Below are positions 8,391-17,832 of a stretch of DNA of 64,000 nucleotides, in pieces. The translations under genes and the position numbers were made by a program. The DNA comes from Bacteroidota bacterium (GTDB taxonomy: Bacteria > Bacteroidota > Bacteroidia > Chitinophagales > Chitinophagaceae). The notes under the pieces are model-generated. The model did no database searches. It was not told where the DNA came from and was given only the letters and a program-made list of their open reading frames with translations. Within the stretch, counting starts at the first letter, position 1. Each line of letters opens with the position of its first letter. The DNA lies in the NCBI GenBank assembly GCA_026391435.1, contig JAPLEJ010000040.1, positions 106,554-170,553 on the forward strand, written 5' to 3'.

Positions 8391-10982
8391 TTAAACTGAA
8401 TTTCGAGCAGCATTAATGACACCAAACATGGTTCGAGTGACTAATTTTTCGTAGGCCGCTTTTAATTCATTTTCAATCATCGGATCCTGTAATTTACACA
8501 ATCCATATTGTTGAATGGTCAATAAAGGCAATACAATACGATCTCTAAGCAATATAGAATGTTTAGATAAAGTATCTTTTTCCATCAAGCTATTGCTTTT
8601 ATTTAATTCTAAATACAATTGAGTAGTGAGGGCGAATTCATCTTTAATGATTTGTCGAATTGGGCTAAAAGTAGGGTCTGATTCAATGTACTTTGTAATC
8701 GCAAAATTAGATTTAACCATACTCATCATACTATTGTCAATCAAAGTTCTAAAAAAAGAAATAGTATTAAATAAGGACACCACTTCACTCCAAAGTCCTT
8801 TTTCTTTGAGTACCTGAAGTGCAGTACCTACGCCATAATAGCCAGGCACGTTTTGTTTTAATTGACTCCAGCTGCCAACAAAAGGGATTGCTCTTAAATC
8901 AGATAAATTAAGTTCCCCTTTTACACCCCTTTTGGTAGGACGACTTGCGATATTACTTTTCCCATAATAATTGAGGGGACTAAATTTTTGTAAATAGGGG
9001 AGAAATTGCGGATGTTGCTTGAGTTGTTGGTAAGTGACATAACTAATATGTCCAAGTTCGGCTAATGTTTCCCTATTTTTTTCAGTGAGTTGCAATTGGG
9101 AGGAAGTCGCTATTTCGTTACTTATTCCAGCACTTAATAACTGTTCAATATTGAATTGCGCAGATTGGATGGTTCCAAAATTAGAAGTAATGGTTTGGCC
9201 TTGAACGGTTAACTGAATTTCTTCGTTTTCAATTTGGTTGCCCATTGAAGCATAAAATTGATGTGTTTTTCCGCCACCTCTGGAAGGAGGGCCACCTCGA
9301 CCATCAAAAAATTTAACTACAATTTTATTTTCCCTTGAGATATGCGTCAATGTTTCTTTTGCTTGGTAAATACTCCAATTGGCTTGTAAGTAGCCGCCAT
9401 CCTTGGTGCCATCACTAAAACCAAGCATGATGGTTTGTTGGGCTGATCTTTTTTGCAAGTGTAATTGATATAGTGGATCATGATATAAAGTAGTCATGAT
9501 GGCTTCTGCACTTTTTAAATCATCGATGGTTTCAAATAAGGGAACAATATCTAATTCCGCCAAATGGATATCCCAGCCACATAGGCGACATAAGGCATAT
9601 AATTCCATCACATTCACAGCCGATTGACAATTACTAATGATATAGCGATGACAACCATGAACGCCATTCATGTCTTGCACCAATTTAATAGCATAGATAC
9701 TTTCAAGGGTATCTTTTGTAATGGGCTCGCTAAAATCGGAAGGATGCAGTTTCCCCTCTAAAGAAGCCAATACTTTCATTTGATCTTTTTCGGAAAGTGT
9801 ATGGTACTGCTCTGGTAAAATACCTGTACCATTTTGTTTTAACAGGGTTTCATGAATATCTAATAAAACAGAATGATGTATACGACTATCTTGTCTTATA
9901 TCTAAAGAAGCGAAATGGGTACCAAATAATTGCACTTTATGAATTAAACTTTCTAATCTGGATAGATACAAGGAATAGTCTGATTCAATTATTATTTTTT
10001 TAATCTTAGTAAGGCATTCAATGATTTCATTTTTATTGATGGGATTGGCCTCGTCAGGTCTGAAGACATTTTCATATAAAGTAGCTTCTAATTCATTGAT
10101 TAAAACATCCACGCCCGAAAAAGTTAATTTTCGTTTTAATTTTCGAACATCTCTGTAATAACATACTATGATACTACTACGTAATGCTTTTGCTATCGTT
10201 AAAGTGGTGTTTGCATTTACAAATGGATTGCCATCTCTATCTCCTCCAGGCCAAAAGCCTAATTCAATAAAGGGGTTATCGCCATCGTATTCGTAATCAA
10301 AAACATCGCGAACAATATTGCTGTATATATTACCTACTGAAAAATAAAAAACATTTTCTAGGTACCACATTAAATTCAAAGCTTCATCTGTCGGGCTTGG
10401 TTGTTTTTTATTAAAGAAAGGCGTAAGCCCTAACTGCTGTATATATTGATTAATCGTATTGAAATCATTTTTCCCAATGGCTTCCCCCATGTCGTGGATA
10501 ATGCCCAATACATTGGCTGGATAAAATTGGGTAGGATGTGCAGTGAGTACAATTCGAACTTTAAATTTATTCAATTTAGCTTTTAGAACTTCTGTGTTAT
10601 TGGTGAACTGTGCATCTCTAATCAATGCTTTTAAACTTCCAATTCCATCCACTTCATTGACACTTGAGAAAGCGGCATCCTCGATGGCATCAAAAAGAAC
10701 GACTTGCCTTTCAATGTATTGAACATATTTAAATAAGTGATCTAATTTTTCAGTCTCACTATCCACATAAGTATGCTGTTTAAAAAAGTAGTCTACAATT
10801 TCTATCGGAGATTTATCCTTACTAAACCCTTCTTCACAGGTTTGTAATAATAGGGGGAGTAATGCACCTACATTCGCTACGCCTGAGTACGGCAATGCTG
10901 CAAATAAACTATTGTAGATAATATATTTGTCAGAGACATTTTTACGAAATTGTCCGGCGTAATTATGGGAGCTGGTTGGCAT
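8391..10982 (-). CDS. ppc: Phosphoenolpyruvate carboxylase
   Basis: Adds bicarbonate to PEP to make oxaloacetate, refilling the TCA cycle. The 863-residue length fits. The catalytic His motif 'VLTAHPTQFYP' is near residue 148, the glycine loop 'FFDGRGGPPSRGGGKTH' near 560, and 'GFSDGTKDGGYLQANW' supplies the substrate-binding segment. The C-terminus reads INAARNSV instead of the usual GMRNTG found in proteobacterial enzymes; this is the divergent Bacteroidota branch, and classical acetyl-CoA/aspartate regulation cannot be assumed. It appears to be a single-gene unit on the minus strand. Confidence 0.96.
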   Translation of the reverse strand: MPTSSHNYAGQFRKNVSDKYIIYNSLFAALPYSGVANVGALLPLLLQTCEEGFSKDKSPIEIVDYFFKQHTYVDSETEKLDHLFKYVQYIERQVVLFDAIEDAAFSSVNEVDGIGSLKALIRDAQFTNNTEVLKAKLNKFKVRIVLTAHPTQFYPANVLGIIHDMGEAIGKNDFNTINQYIQQLGLTPFFNKKQPSPTDEALNLMWYLENVFYFSVGNIYSNIVRDVFDYEYDGDNPFIELGFWPGGDRDGNPFVNANTTLTIAKALRSSIIVCYYRDVRKLKRKLTFSGVDVLINELEATLYENVFRPDEANPINKNEIIECLTKIKKIIIESDYSLYLSRLESLIHKVQLFGTHFASLDIRQDSRIHHSVLLDIHETLLKQNGTGILPEQYHTLSEKDQMKVLASLEGKLHPSDFSEPITKDTLESIYAIKLVQDMNGVHGCHRYIISNCQSAVNVMELYALCRLCGWDIHLAELDIVPLFETIDDLKSAEAIMTTLYHDPLYQLHLQKRSAQQTIMLGFSDGTKDGGYLQANWSIYQAKETLTHISRENKIVVKFFDGRGGPPSRGGGKTHQFYASMGNQIENEEIQLTVQGQTITSNFGTIQSAQFNIEQLLSAGISNEIATSSQLQLTEKNRETLAELGHISYVTYQQLKQHPQFLPYLQKFSPLNYYGKSNIASRPTKRGVKGELNLSDLRAIPFVGSWSQLKQNVPGYYGVGTALQVLKEKGLWSEVVSLFNTISFFRTLIDNSMMSMVKSNFAITKYIESDPTFSPIRQIIKDEFALTTQLYLELNKSNSLMEKDTLSKHSILLRDRIVLPLLTIQQYGLCKLQDPMIENELKAAYEKLVTRTMFGVINAARNSV

Positions 10983-11075
10983 GATTTATAGTAATAAAGG
11001 TACTAAAAAAATCATGAGATTCGCCGAAAGCCTTATCAGTATTGATTCCTAATGAATGTTCGTTTTAAAAACGAC

Positions 11076-11816
11076 TTATGGTATATGTGTAGGAAACTTA
11101 ATATCATGGTAAAATGCAAAGGTCCATTTTTCCTTTTGTCCTTTTTCCCACCATTGTTGACGCCATGCCATGGACATCTTACCGTCTAAATCATATTTGG
11201 CAACAAACCTAGATTTCATTTGTTGCAATTGTGGTGCGACATCGGCTCCAAAAAATATAGTTTGATTCTCCTTTCTCAACCAACAAACTTGATGAAACAG
11301 ACTATGCCCCCCGGTTACCAGATAATGAATGATATCATCAATGACTCCTTCGTCCTCTGTCAACCAGTGGACTTTGCTGAATTGTTCTAGTATTTGAATC
11401 TGATCAACAAGGTAGGATGCGCTGTTGGCATGGATGGCTAAATCATATTCTCTTTTTTGAATGTAATAAGTTGCATAGGGGAAACTAATAAATCGCTCTT
11501 GATGTTGTGGATGCATATAGCTTATCCCTCCAGCGTGGTCTTTGTGCAAATGGCTCAAAAATACTTTGGTAACACTAGAGGGGTCAATACCCAAGCTCAT
11601 TAAATTAGCATGAATTTGCAAAATTCCTTCATTATTAAAATAACCCAATCCTGTATCTAGTAAGATGATATCTTGATCGGTGATCACGACAAAGGGCTGC
11701 ACTTGAACCAAAATACTGCCTTTAGGAGGACTCTGCATCAGATGAGTATCAAAGGGCTTGAACACTTTAGTTTCGTCAATCGAAAAACTACCTTCCAATA
11801 ATGGATAAATACGCAT
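11076..11816 (-). CDS. MBL-fold metallo-hydrolase
   Basis: A 246-residue metallo-beta-lactamase-fold protein with the metal motif in 'LSHLHKDHAGGI' (HxHxDH), a further His in 'VTGGHSLFHQV' and an Asp in 'FFGADVAPQ'. It has no signal peptide. It resembles cytoplasmic lactonase-like/YtnP-type hydrolases, but the substrate cannot be told. It starts 11 bases after rodA stops and is probably the last gene of the mre-rodA operon. Whether it has a cell-wall role is unknown; the placement may be accidental. Confidence 0.85.
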   Translation of the reverse strand: MRIYPLLEGSFSIDETKVFKPFDTHLMQSPPKGSILVQVQPFVVITDQDIILLDTGLGYFNNEGILQIHANLMSLGIDPSSVTKVFLSHLHKDHAGGISYMHPQHQERFISFPYATYYIQKREYDLAIHANSASYLVDQIQILEQFSKVHWLTEDEGVIDDIIHYLVTGGHSLFHQVCWLRKENQTIFFGADVAPQLQQMKSRFVAKYDLDGKMSMAWRQQWWEKGQKEKWTFAFYHDIKFPTHIP

Positions 11817-11827
11817 ATATATTATAA

Positions 11828-13174
11828 TTAACGAAGCACCATTTGTCTGTCGGCGTCTAATCTTAATAAAACAAATACCAAAACGGTAAATGTAAGTAAA
11901 GAAGATCCGCCGTAACTAATTAAGGGTAATGGAATCCCCACCACTGGAAATAAGCCAATGGTCATACTTATATTGACTGCAATATGGAAAAAAAAGATAC
12001 CGACAACGCTATAAGCATAAACCCTTGAAAAAGTACTCCTTTGCCTTTCGGCAATTCTGATGAGTCGAAAAAGAAAAAATAAATACAAGATTAAAAAAGT
12101 AAAAGTGCCTACAAATCCGAATGCCTCACCTAATGATGTAAAGATAAAATCGGTGTGTTGTTCAGGTACATATTTTCCCCTTGTTTGTGTACCTTTTAAA
12201 AATCCTCTTCCCCAAAAACCTCCAGAACCTATAGCAATCTTGCTTTGCTTGACATTGTAATCATCTGGTTTTTTAGCTGCTTTTTTATTAACGGATAAGT
12301 TTGCAGATTTTACATTTTTACTACAATCGTATTCCTTGCCCATCATGCTATAGATACGTGTGCTTTGATAGCATTCGAAAACATTATTAAATATGTAAGG
12401 AACAGTGTATCTAATCGTACCAAAACAAATTCCCCAAATTGCTATAATGACCAATATGGCTTTTTTATTTCGTTTGAATTTTTTGATGAGATTCAAAATA
12501 AATAATCCAGCCATTACTGTAATGATGATGGAAAGCAGGGCAGGATCTAATAAAAGTGTTGCAATCACTAAAATGGCAAATGAAAGTAAAAAGACTAAAA
12601 TAAGTGGAGGAAGTCCTTCACGATACATTGCAAAAATGAAAGCGCTATACACCAATGCCAAGCCTAGTTCGTGCTGCATGACAGAAAGTATGGCTGGTAG
12701 TATAATCATAACACCCGCAATCAAATGCGATTTTAATTTAGAAAAATCGGTTTCAGGTTTTGAAATAAATTTAGCCAAGATCAATGCTGTAAATATTTTA
12801 CATAATTCAGCAGGCTGTAAATTAAACACACCTGCAATGGGTATCCAGCTTTTTGAACCATTGATATTTTTACCCAATACAAAAGTAGCCAGCATTAATA
12901 AGATACCCAGTACATATAAAATATTAGCAAAGGCAGTAAACACCTTACTGTCCATGAGTAAAATAAAAATGGCAATAACTGCACAAAACAGTGCAAAGTA
13001 AATTTGTTTGCTATAATTGGTCTTGGCAGTTAAAAAAGAGTTACTCCAATTTAGATTAGGGTTGTATTCGACCATGAAAATGCATAAAATGCCAATGGCC
13101 ACCATAATCATATATAATAAGATGACTGCAAAATCCGTTCCTTTTGAAAAGTTATTGTTATTATAGTTTGACAT
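11828..13174 (-). CDS. rodA: Rod-shape SEDS peptidoglycan glycosyltransferase RodA
   Basis: SEDS-family glycan polymerase that works with PBP2 in lateral wall growth. The 448-residue protein has about ten membrane segments and the family signature at its end, 'GIPLPLISYGGSSLLTF'. The periplasmic segment 'FLKGTQTRGKYVPEQHTDFI' matches the conserved SEDS loop 'QxxxxFxPExHTDFIF'. It is longer than E. coli RodA because of a charged insert (~residues 275-315, with 'NVKSANLSVNKKAAKKPDDY'). Pairing with mrdA, rather than ftsI, tells RodA from FtsW. Its start overlaps the mrdA stop by 14 bases, implying translational coupling. Confidence 0.95.
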   Translation of the reverse strand: MSNYNNNNFSKGTDFAVILLYMIMVAIGILCIFMVEYNPNLNWSNSFLTAKTNYSKQIYFALFCAVIAIFILLMDSKVFTAFANILYVLGILLMLATFVLGKNINGSKSWIPIAGVFNLQPAELCKIFTALILAKFISKPETDFSKLKSHLIAGVMIILPAILSVMQHELGLALVYSAFIFAMYREGLPPLILVFLLSFAILVIATLLLDPALLSIIITVMAGLFILNLIKKFKRNKKAILVIIAIWGICFGTIRYTVPYIFNNVFECYQSTRIYSMMGKEYDCSKNVKSANLSVNKKAAKKPDDYNVKQSKIAIGSGGFWGRGFLKGTQTRGKYVPEQHTDFIFTSLGEAFGFVGTFTFLILYLFFLFRLIRIAERQRSTFSRVYAYSVVGIFFFHIAVNISMTIGLFPVVGIPLPLISYGGSSLLTFTVLVFVLLRLDADRQMVLR

Positions 13175-15287
13175 TTTTCTTTGCTGTCGCTTTTTTCTTT
13201 TTGTTAAGTGGATCTAATGCGCTGTCTTTATTAATTTTTGTTGAGGGAATCGGTTTACTTGGCGGTGTCGCTTTGGGAAGGCTGTCTATTTTTTTAGCGG
13301 TATCCATGATCTTTTTCACAGGAGCAATTTCGGACAACATTTCCATGTCCCATGCATCTGCAATTGCGTCATTACTGTATTCTATGGCAGTAAGCATTTC
13401 TGTTTTATTGTTTCGCACATACCAGCTTTTGATGGCAGCAGGCATTAAATCAACATTCGATAAATTTTCAGCCTTTACTTTACTTTCCTTTGTTAAAGTA
13501 TCATTTAAATATTTTTCAATCATAAGACCAGCAATAGGGCCCGCCCATGTCGCGCCAAAGCCTGCATTTTCTACTACTACAGCCACTGCAATGGTTGGAT
13601 TATCTTTTGGAGCAAAACATACAAATAAGGAATGGTTTTTTCCATGAGGATTTTGCGCGGTTCCTGTTTTTGCACAAAATTCATGTCCTGGCACTTTGAT
13701 CATAGAAGCGGTTCCCATTACAGTGACATCATGCATGCCTTCTTTTATAATTTCAAAATATTGCTTTGCTATTTTAGTGACTTCATTTTTTATTTTATAT
13801 TTTTCAAGCATGGCATTATCTTCCTCATCTTGGTTTTCAATGCTGTCTACAAAATGGGGGGTGTAATAAAATCCATCATTGGCTAAAAATGCCATTGCAT
13901 TTGCTAGTTGAAGAGGAGTTGCTGTCATACGATCTTGTCCTATTCCTAAAGTTAACATATAACAACTGTTCCAATATTTAGCGCCACCAAAGTCACGATT
14001 GTATTGTGCTGTATCTGGAATGCTTGCTCTGTTTTCACTTGGTAAATCTATTCCTAGTTTTCTTCCTAATCCAAATGCATTCACATATTCTTTCCATTTC
14101 AAGTACCCCACTTTTGCATTATGGTATTCTGGATTATCAATGGCCATTCTAAAAATTTGCATAAAATAGGAGTTACAAGAATTGGCTAATGCTAATTGTA
14201 ATGTAGATGCGTGACCTGGATTATGGTGTTCACATTTTCTAGGATCACCACATGCCCCATAAGTGCCTCGGCAATTATATCCATAAGAGGGTGTAATTAA
14301 ACCTTCGTCTAATGCAATTAAAGCCCCTAAAGGTTTAAAGGTAGATCCTGGAGGATATTGACCTTTAATGGCACGATTATAGATGGGTCGAGCTGTATCT
14401 AATAATAATCTACCAATTGTTTTGCGTCGCTGATTGCCCGTAAGTAAATTGGGATTATAGCCAGGGCTTGAAGCCATGGCGATGATGCCACCCGTTTTAG
14501 GATTAATGGCTACCGCACTTCCAATTTTATGTTGTAATAATTTTTCGGCTAATTGCTGTACTTCTACATCCATGCTTGTAAATATATTTCGACCCGCAAT
14601 AGCTACTGTATCATATATCCCTTTTTCAAAAGCGCCTTGAATTTTTCCTTTATTGTCTCTTAAGAATCGATTCACACCTCTTTGTCCCATTAAAATAGGT
14701 TCGTAAAATCTTTCAAGTCCTGTCATACCTGCATAATCACCCATCTCATATCCGTCTTGTTCATGTTTTTGTAAAAAATTAACATCCACTTCAGCGACAT
14801 AACCTAATACATGTGCAGCAGTATTGTAGGGGTAGGATCTAATACTTCGTTCAGATAAAGTAAAACCAGGAAAGCGATATAAGTTCTCATTTAGTTGCGC
14901 ATATACTTCGGCCGACAAAAAGGCTTCGAAAGTGCTCGCTTTGACTCTTGTATTTTTTATGATGGCCTCAATCATTCTTTTTCCAAACTCTACTTTGTCA
15001 ATTTTTAATATCTCACAAAGCATAGCAGTATCTACTTCTTTAGCTTCATTTGGAATGACCACTAAATCATAGCTAATGGTATTTTCAAGTAATGCTTTTT
15101 TCTTTCGATCATATATAATACCACGATCAGGGTAAATAATTTTTCGGTATACCGCGTTGTTGTCGGCTGCTAATCGATACTTGTTTGAAAATATCTGTAA
15201 ACTAATTAACTGCCCAATGATCAAAGTGAAAATAATACCAATGATAATTTGAATGATACCACCTCGGTTTTGATTATATACAGACAT
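13161..15287 (-). CDS. mrdA: Penicillin-binding protein 2 (elongasome transpeptidase)
   Basis: Monofunctional class B PBP that cross-links peptidoglycan with RodA. One N-terminal membrane helix (~10-30) anchors a 708-residue protein. Visible active-site motifs are SxxK in 'PGSTFKPLG' (about 314), SxN in 'NSCNSYF' (about 370) and KTG in 'CAKTGTAQNPHG' (about 538). The pedestal domain includes 'GYVAEVD' and 'GMTGLERFYEPIL'. A Lys/Pro-rich tail of roughly 50 residues (ending KKKKATAKKNVKL) extends past the catalytic domain and overlaps rodA. It starts 3 bases after mreD stops. Confidence 0.96.
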   Translation of the reverse strand: MSVYNQNRGGIIQIIIGIIFTLIIGQLISLQIFSNKYRLAADNNAVYRKIIYPDRGIIYDRKKKALLENTISYDLVVIPNEAKEVDTAMLCEILKIDKVEFGKRMIEAIIKNTRVKASTFEAFLSAEVYAQLNENLYRFPGFTLSERSIRSYPYNTAAHVLGYVAEVDVNFLQKHEQDGYEMGDYAGMTGLERFYEPILMGQRGVNRFLRDNKGKIQGAFEKGIYDTVAIAGRNIFTSMDVEVQQLAEKLLQHKIGSAVAINPKTGGIIAMASSPGYNPNLLTGNQRRKTIGRLLLDTARPIYNRAIKGQYPPGSTFKPLGALIALDEGLITPSYGYNCRGTYGACGDPRKCEHHNPGHASTLQLALANSCNSYFMQIFRMAIDNPEYHNAKVGYLKWKEYVNAFGLGRKLGIDLPSENRASIPDTAQYNRDFGGAKYWNSCYMLTLGIGQDRMTATPLQLANAMAFLANDGFYYTPHFVDSIENQDEEDNAMLEKYKIKNEVTKIAKQYFEIIKEGMHDVTVMGTASMIKVPGHEFCAKTGTAQNPHGKNHSLFVCFAPKDNPTIAVAVVVENAGFGATWAGPIAGLMIEKYLNDTLTKESKVKAENLSNVDLMPAAIKSWYVRNNKTEMLTAIEYSNDAIADAWDMEMLSEIAPVKKIMDTAKKIDSLPKATPPSKPIPSTKINKDSALDPLNKKKKATAKKNVKL

Positions 15288-15290
15288 GGA

Positions 15291-15812
15291 TTATCTTTTT
15301 AGCTTTCGACGGTTCATGATAAGTTCCACTAAAAAGATTAAAAGGACGCTCATGGTTGTAGTGGCAATGACTTTACCTAAGAAATAAGTAAAGCTTCCAA
15401 ATTCTAGCCACTCTAATAATACCAAGTAAAAATGATGTATAAAAGTTAAAGCAAAAACATAGAACAAATAAGGTCCCCATCCCATGGTTCCAACACTAGG
15501 CTCTTTATGCACTTCCTCCGAAGCTTCCTGTGCTAATAGCAAATTTAAAATACTTGGTCGAATATAAGCCATGAGTCCACAGGCGGCTGCATGAAGCCCA
15601 GGAGTATTTGAAAACAAGTCTAAAACAAATCCAAGTATAAATCCTAATATAGTAATGGACAATCGATTGATTCCAAAAGGCAACCATAAAATAAATAAGA
15701 AATATAAATAGGGCGTAATGAATTGGTGAACTGGGGGTACTTCTTTTAAGATAACTACTTGAATCAGCAGAAATAAAATAAACCGAATGCTATTTTTAAT
15801 AAAACTATTCAT
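15291..15812 (-). CDS. mreD: Rod shape-determining protein MreD
   Basis: Integral membrane component of the elongasome, 173 residues with about five hydrophobic helices; sequence conservation in this family is low, so the call rests on hydropathy and position between mreC and mrdA. Recognisable segments include 'PYLYFLFILWLPFGINR' and 'GFVLDLFSNTPGLHAAACGL', typical of Bacteroidota MreD. I chose the ATG at 15812, which overlaps the mreC stop within ATGAATAG, rather than a TTG at 15833. Confidence 0.88.
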   Translation of the reverse strand: MNSFIKNSIRFILFLLIQVVILKEVPPVHQFITPYLYFLFILWLPFGINRLSITILGFILGFVLDLFSNTPGLHAAACGLMAYIRPSILNLLLAQEASEEVHKEPSVGTMGWGPYLFYVFALTFIHHFYLVLLEWLEFGSFTYFLGKVIATTTMSVLLIFLVELIMNRRKLKR

Positions 15813-16659
15813 TTGGCGTTTTATTTTTTTCAATATTTAATTGCTCATTCATTCTTCTATTCTCCACTAAATAGATAAATTCTAAATTATAAAAATTGGT
15901 AGCCGATTTTAATTCTAAAGTTAAAAAATTACTAGAGGGGTCTACAATCACTTTGGTCACACGTCCAATCATCAACTGTGCAGGAAAACTGGCTGAATAA
16001 GGACTCGTTAAAACAGAATCGCCTATTTTTGGGGCCGCACTTTTAGAAATATTTTTTAAAGTGAGTATGTCAGGATCACTTCCATCCCATTCAACAGTGC
16101 CTGCCACTTTATCTCTTTTTAACATCGCACTTACTTTACTGTTTCGGTGCAACAGACTCATTATTTTACTATAACGATCACCTACTTCTATCACAATACC
16201 CACAATACTTCCGTCGGGGCTAATGGCGGCCATATCTTTTTTAACACCTTGCAATGTACCGCGCTCAATAGTGACGTAATTTTTTTGAAGTGTAAATGTA
16301 TTACCCACCACTTTGGCGGGGTAATAATAAAACTTTCTAATTTTTTCAAGACTGTCTTTTCGTAAAACAAGGGTGCCTAATTTTTTGCTGGTATCAAAGG
16401 GAATAAAATTTTGAGCTAATTGATTTCTCAACATGGCATTTTCGGCACTTAACTTTGCATTCGTTGTTTTTAAACTAAAAAAGTAAGACGCATTATTATA
16501 GCGCGTATTAATATCCCCAATAAACTGATTGGCGATACCTCCAAAAAAAGTTTGATGTGATTTGCTGTAAGACGACAACGTCACTAATGACACAATTTGT
16601 AGTATCAAAAAACTAAAGAAAGTAAAATTTTGTCTTATGAACCCAATGATATTCTTCAA
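15805..16659 (-). CDS. mreC: Rod shape-determining protein MreC
   Basis: A 284-residue elongasome scaffold with one N-terminal membrane helix (~10-30), a short coiled coil (~65-85, 'NAKLSAENAMLRNQLAQ') and the beta-barrel MreC core ('VVGNTFTLQKNYVTIERGT', 'GVVI/IVGIVIEVGD' type strands). MreC links the cytoplasmic MreB filament to PBP2. The start is a TTG at 16659: the frame is closed by a TAA just upstream and no early ATG exists, while the N-terminus 'KNIIGFIRQNFTFFSFLIL' is family-like. It lies 38 bases after mreB. Confidence 0.93.
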   Translation of the reverse strand: MKNIIGFIRQNFTFFSFLILQIVSLVTLSSYSKSHQTFFGGIANQFIGDINTRYNNASYFFSLKTTNAKLSAENAMLRNQLAQNFIPFDTSKKLGTLVLRKDSLEKIRKFYYYPAKVVGNTFTLQKNYVTIERGTLQGVKKDMAAISPDGSIVGIVIEVGDRYSKIMSLLHRNSKVSAMLKRDKVAGTVEWDGSDPDILTLKNISKSAAPKIGDSVLTSPYSASFPAQLMIGRVTKVIVDPSSNFLTLELKSATNFYNLEFIYLVENRRMNEQLNIEKNKTPNE

Positions 16660-16697
16660 TGGTGATCGCCTTTAAACGTATTGATTAAATAAATCTC

Positions 16698-17723
16698 TTA
16701 TCTCATGATAAATGGAAAACGCTGATAATTTTTCAACGCAATACCTGTTCCGCGAACAACACTTTTAAGTGGATCCTCTGCAATATGAACAGGCAATTTG
16801 ATTTTAGAACTCAAACGCTTATCTAGTCCACGTAACAATGCACCTCCACCTGTTAAGTATAATCCACGACGATAAATATCTGCTGCTAACTCAGGTGGTG
16901 TTGTTTCTAAGGCTTTTAAAATAGCTTCTTCAATTTTAAAAATGCTTTTATCTAAAGCTTCTGCTACTTCTTGATAAGTCACCATGATTTGTTTTGGAAT
17001 ACCTGTTACTAAGTCGCGACCGTTCACTGGCATATCATCTGGAGGATTATCTAAATCCTTTAAAGCAGCACCTACATGAATTTTAATTTGCTCTGCAGTT
17101 CGTTCGCCAATTAATAAACTATGATAACGTCTTAATGATTCCATAATATCTGCAGTGAATTCATCCCCTGCAATACGAATACTTTGATCACAAACAATTC
17201 CTGCCAATGCAATCACTGTAATACCCGTTGTACCACCTCCAATATCAATAATCATATTTCCTACTGGTTCTTCCACATCAATTCCAATTCCTAATGCAGC
17301 TGCCATGGGTTCGTGAATCATATACACTTCCTTTGCACCTGCTTGTTCCGCACTATCGCGTACCGCACGTTTTTCAACTTCAGTGATAGAAGAAGGAATA
17401 CAAATAACCATTCTCCAACTTGGAGGAAATAAAGGCTTCTTAGGATAAATCATTTTCATCAACTCACGAATCATTAATTCTGCAGCATTAAAATCGGCAA
17501 TCACACCATCTTTTAATGGACGAACAGTTTTGATACTTTCATGCGTTTTTTCATGCATTAACAATGCTTTTTTACCAACGCCTAAAACTTCCTTCATATT
17601 ATTTCTGTTCAAAGCAATAATAGAAGGTTCATTTACGACAACTTCGTCATTGTGAATGATGAGGGTGTTTGCGGTACCTAAGTCCATCGCAATTTCCTGT
17701 GTAAAAAAGTTAAATAATCCCAT
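16698..17723 (-). CDS. mreB: Rod shape-determining actin homologue MreB
   Basis: Actin-like ATPase that forms membrane-bound filaments guiding lateral wall synthesis. The 341 residues show the actin-fold phosphate and adenosine motifs: 'AMDLGTANTLI', 'DIGGGTTGITVIAL' and 'LTGGGALLRGLDKRL'. The amphipathic N-terminus 'MGLFNFF' probably touches the membrane. It is the first gene of the mreB-mreC-mreD-mrdA-rodA series, which predicts a rod-shaped cell. The 110 bases upstream hold an AT-rich region without an exact TAnnTTTG box. Confidence 0.97.
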   Translation of the reverse strand: MGLFNFFTQEIAMDLGTANTLIIHNDEVVVNEPSIIALNRNNMKEVLGVGKKALLMHEKTHESIKTVRPLKDGVIADFNAAELMIRELMKMIYPKKPLFPPSWRMVICIPSSITEVEKRAVRDSAEQAGAKEVYMIHEPMAAALGIGIDVEEPVGNMIIDIGGGTTGITVIALAGIVCDQSIRIAGDEFTADIMESLRRYHSLLIGERTAEQIKIHVGAALKDLDNPPDDMPVNGRDLVTGIPKQIMVTYQEVAEALDKSIFKIEEAILKALETTPPELAADIYRRGLYLTGGGALLRGLDKRLSSKIKLPVHIAEDPLKSVVRGTGIALKNYQRFPFIMR

Positions 17724-17832
17724 TGTAAATCGTTAATTGTAATATTCAAGTTGAATGTAGCAAAATTCAACTAAAATTATCGAAATACAAAGCTTTTTAT
17801 AAATGATTCAAAAAAGATTTTTCTAAAACAAC

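Noticed and set aside
12405..13001. A 198-codon plus-strand frame opposite rodA
   Set aside because: Antisense of a membrane-protein gene with no recognisable domain; rodA itself is intact and operon-linked.
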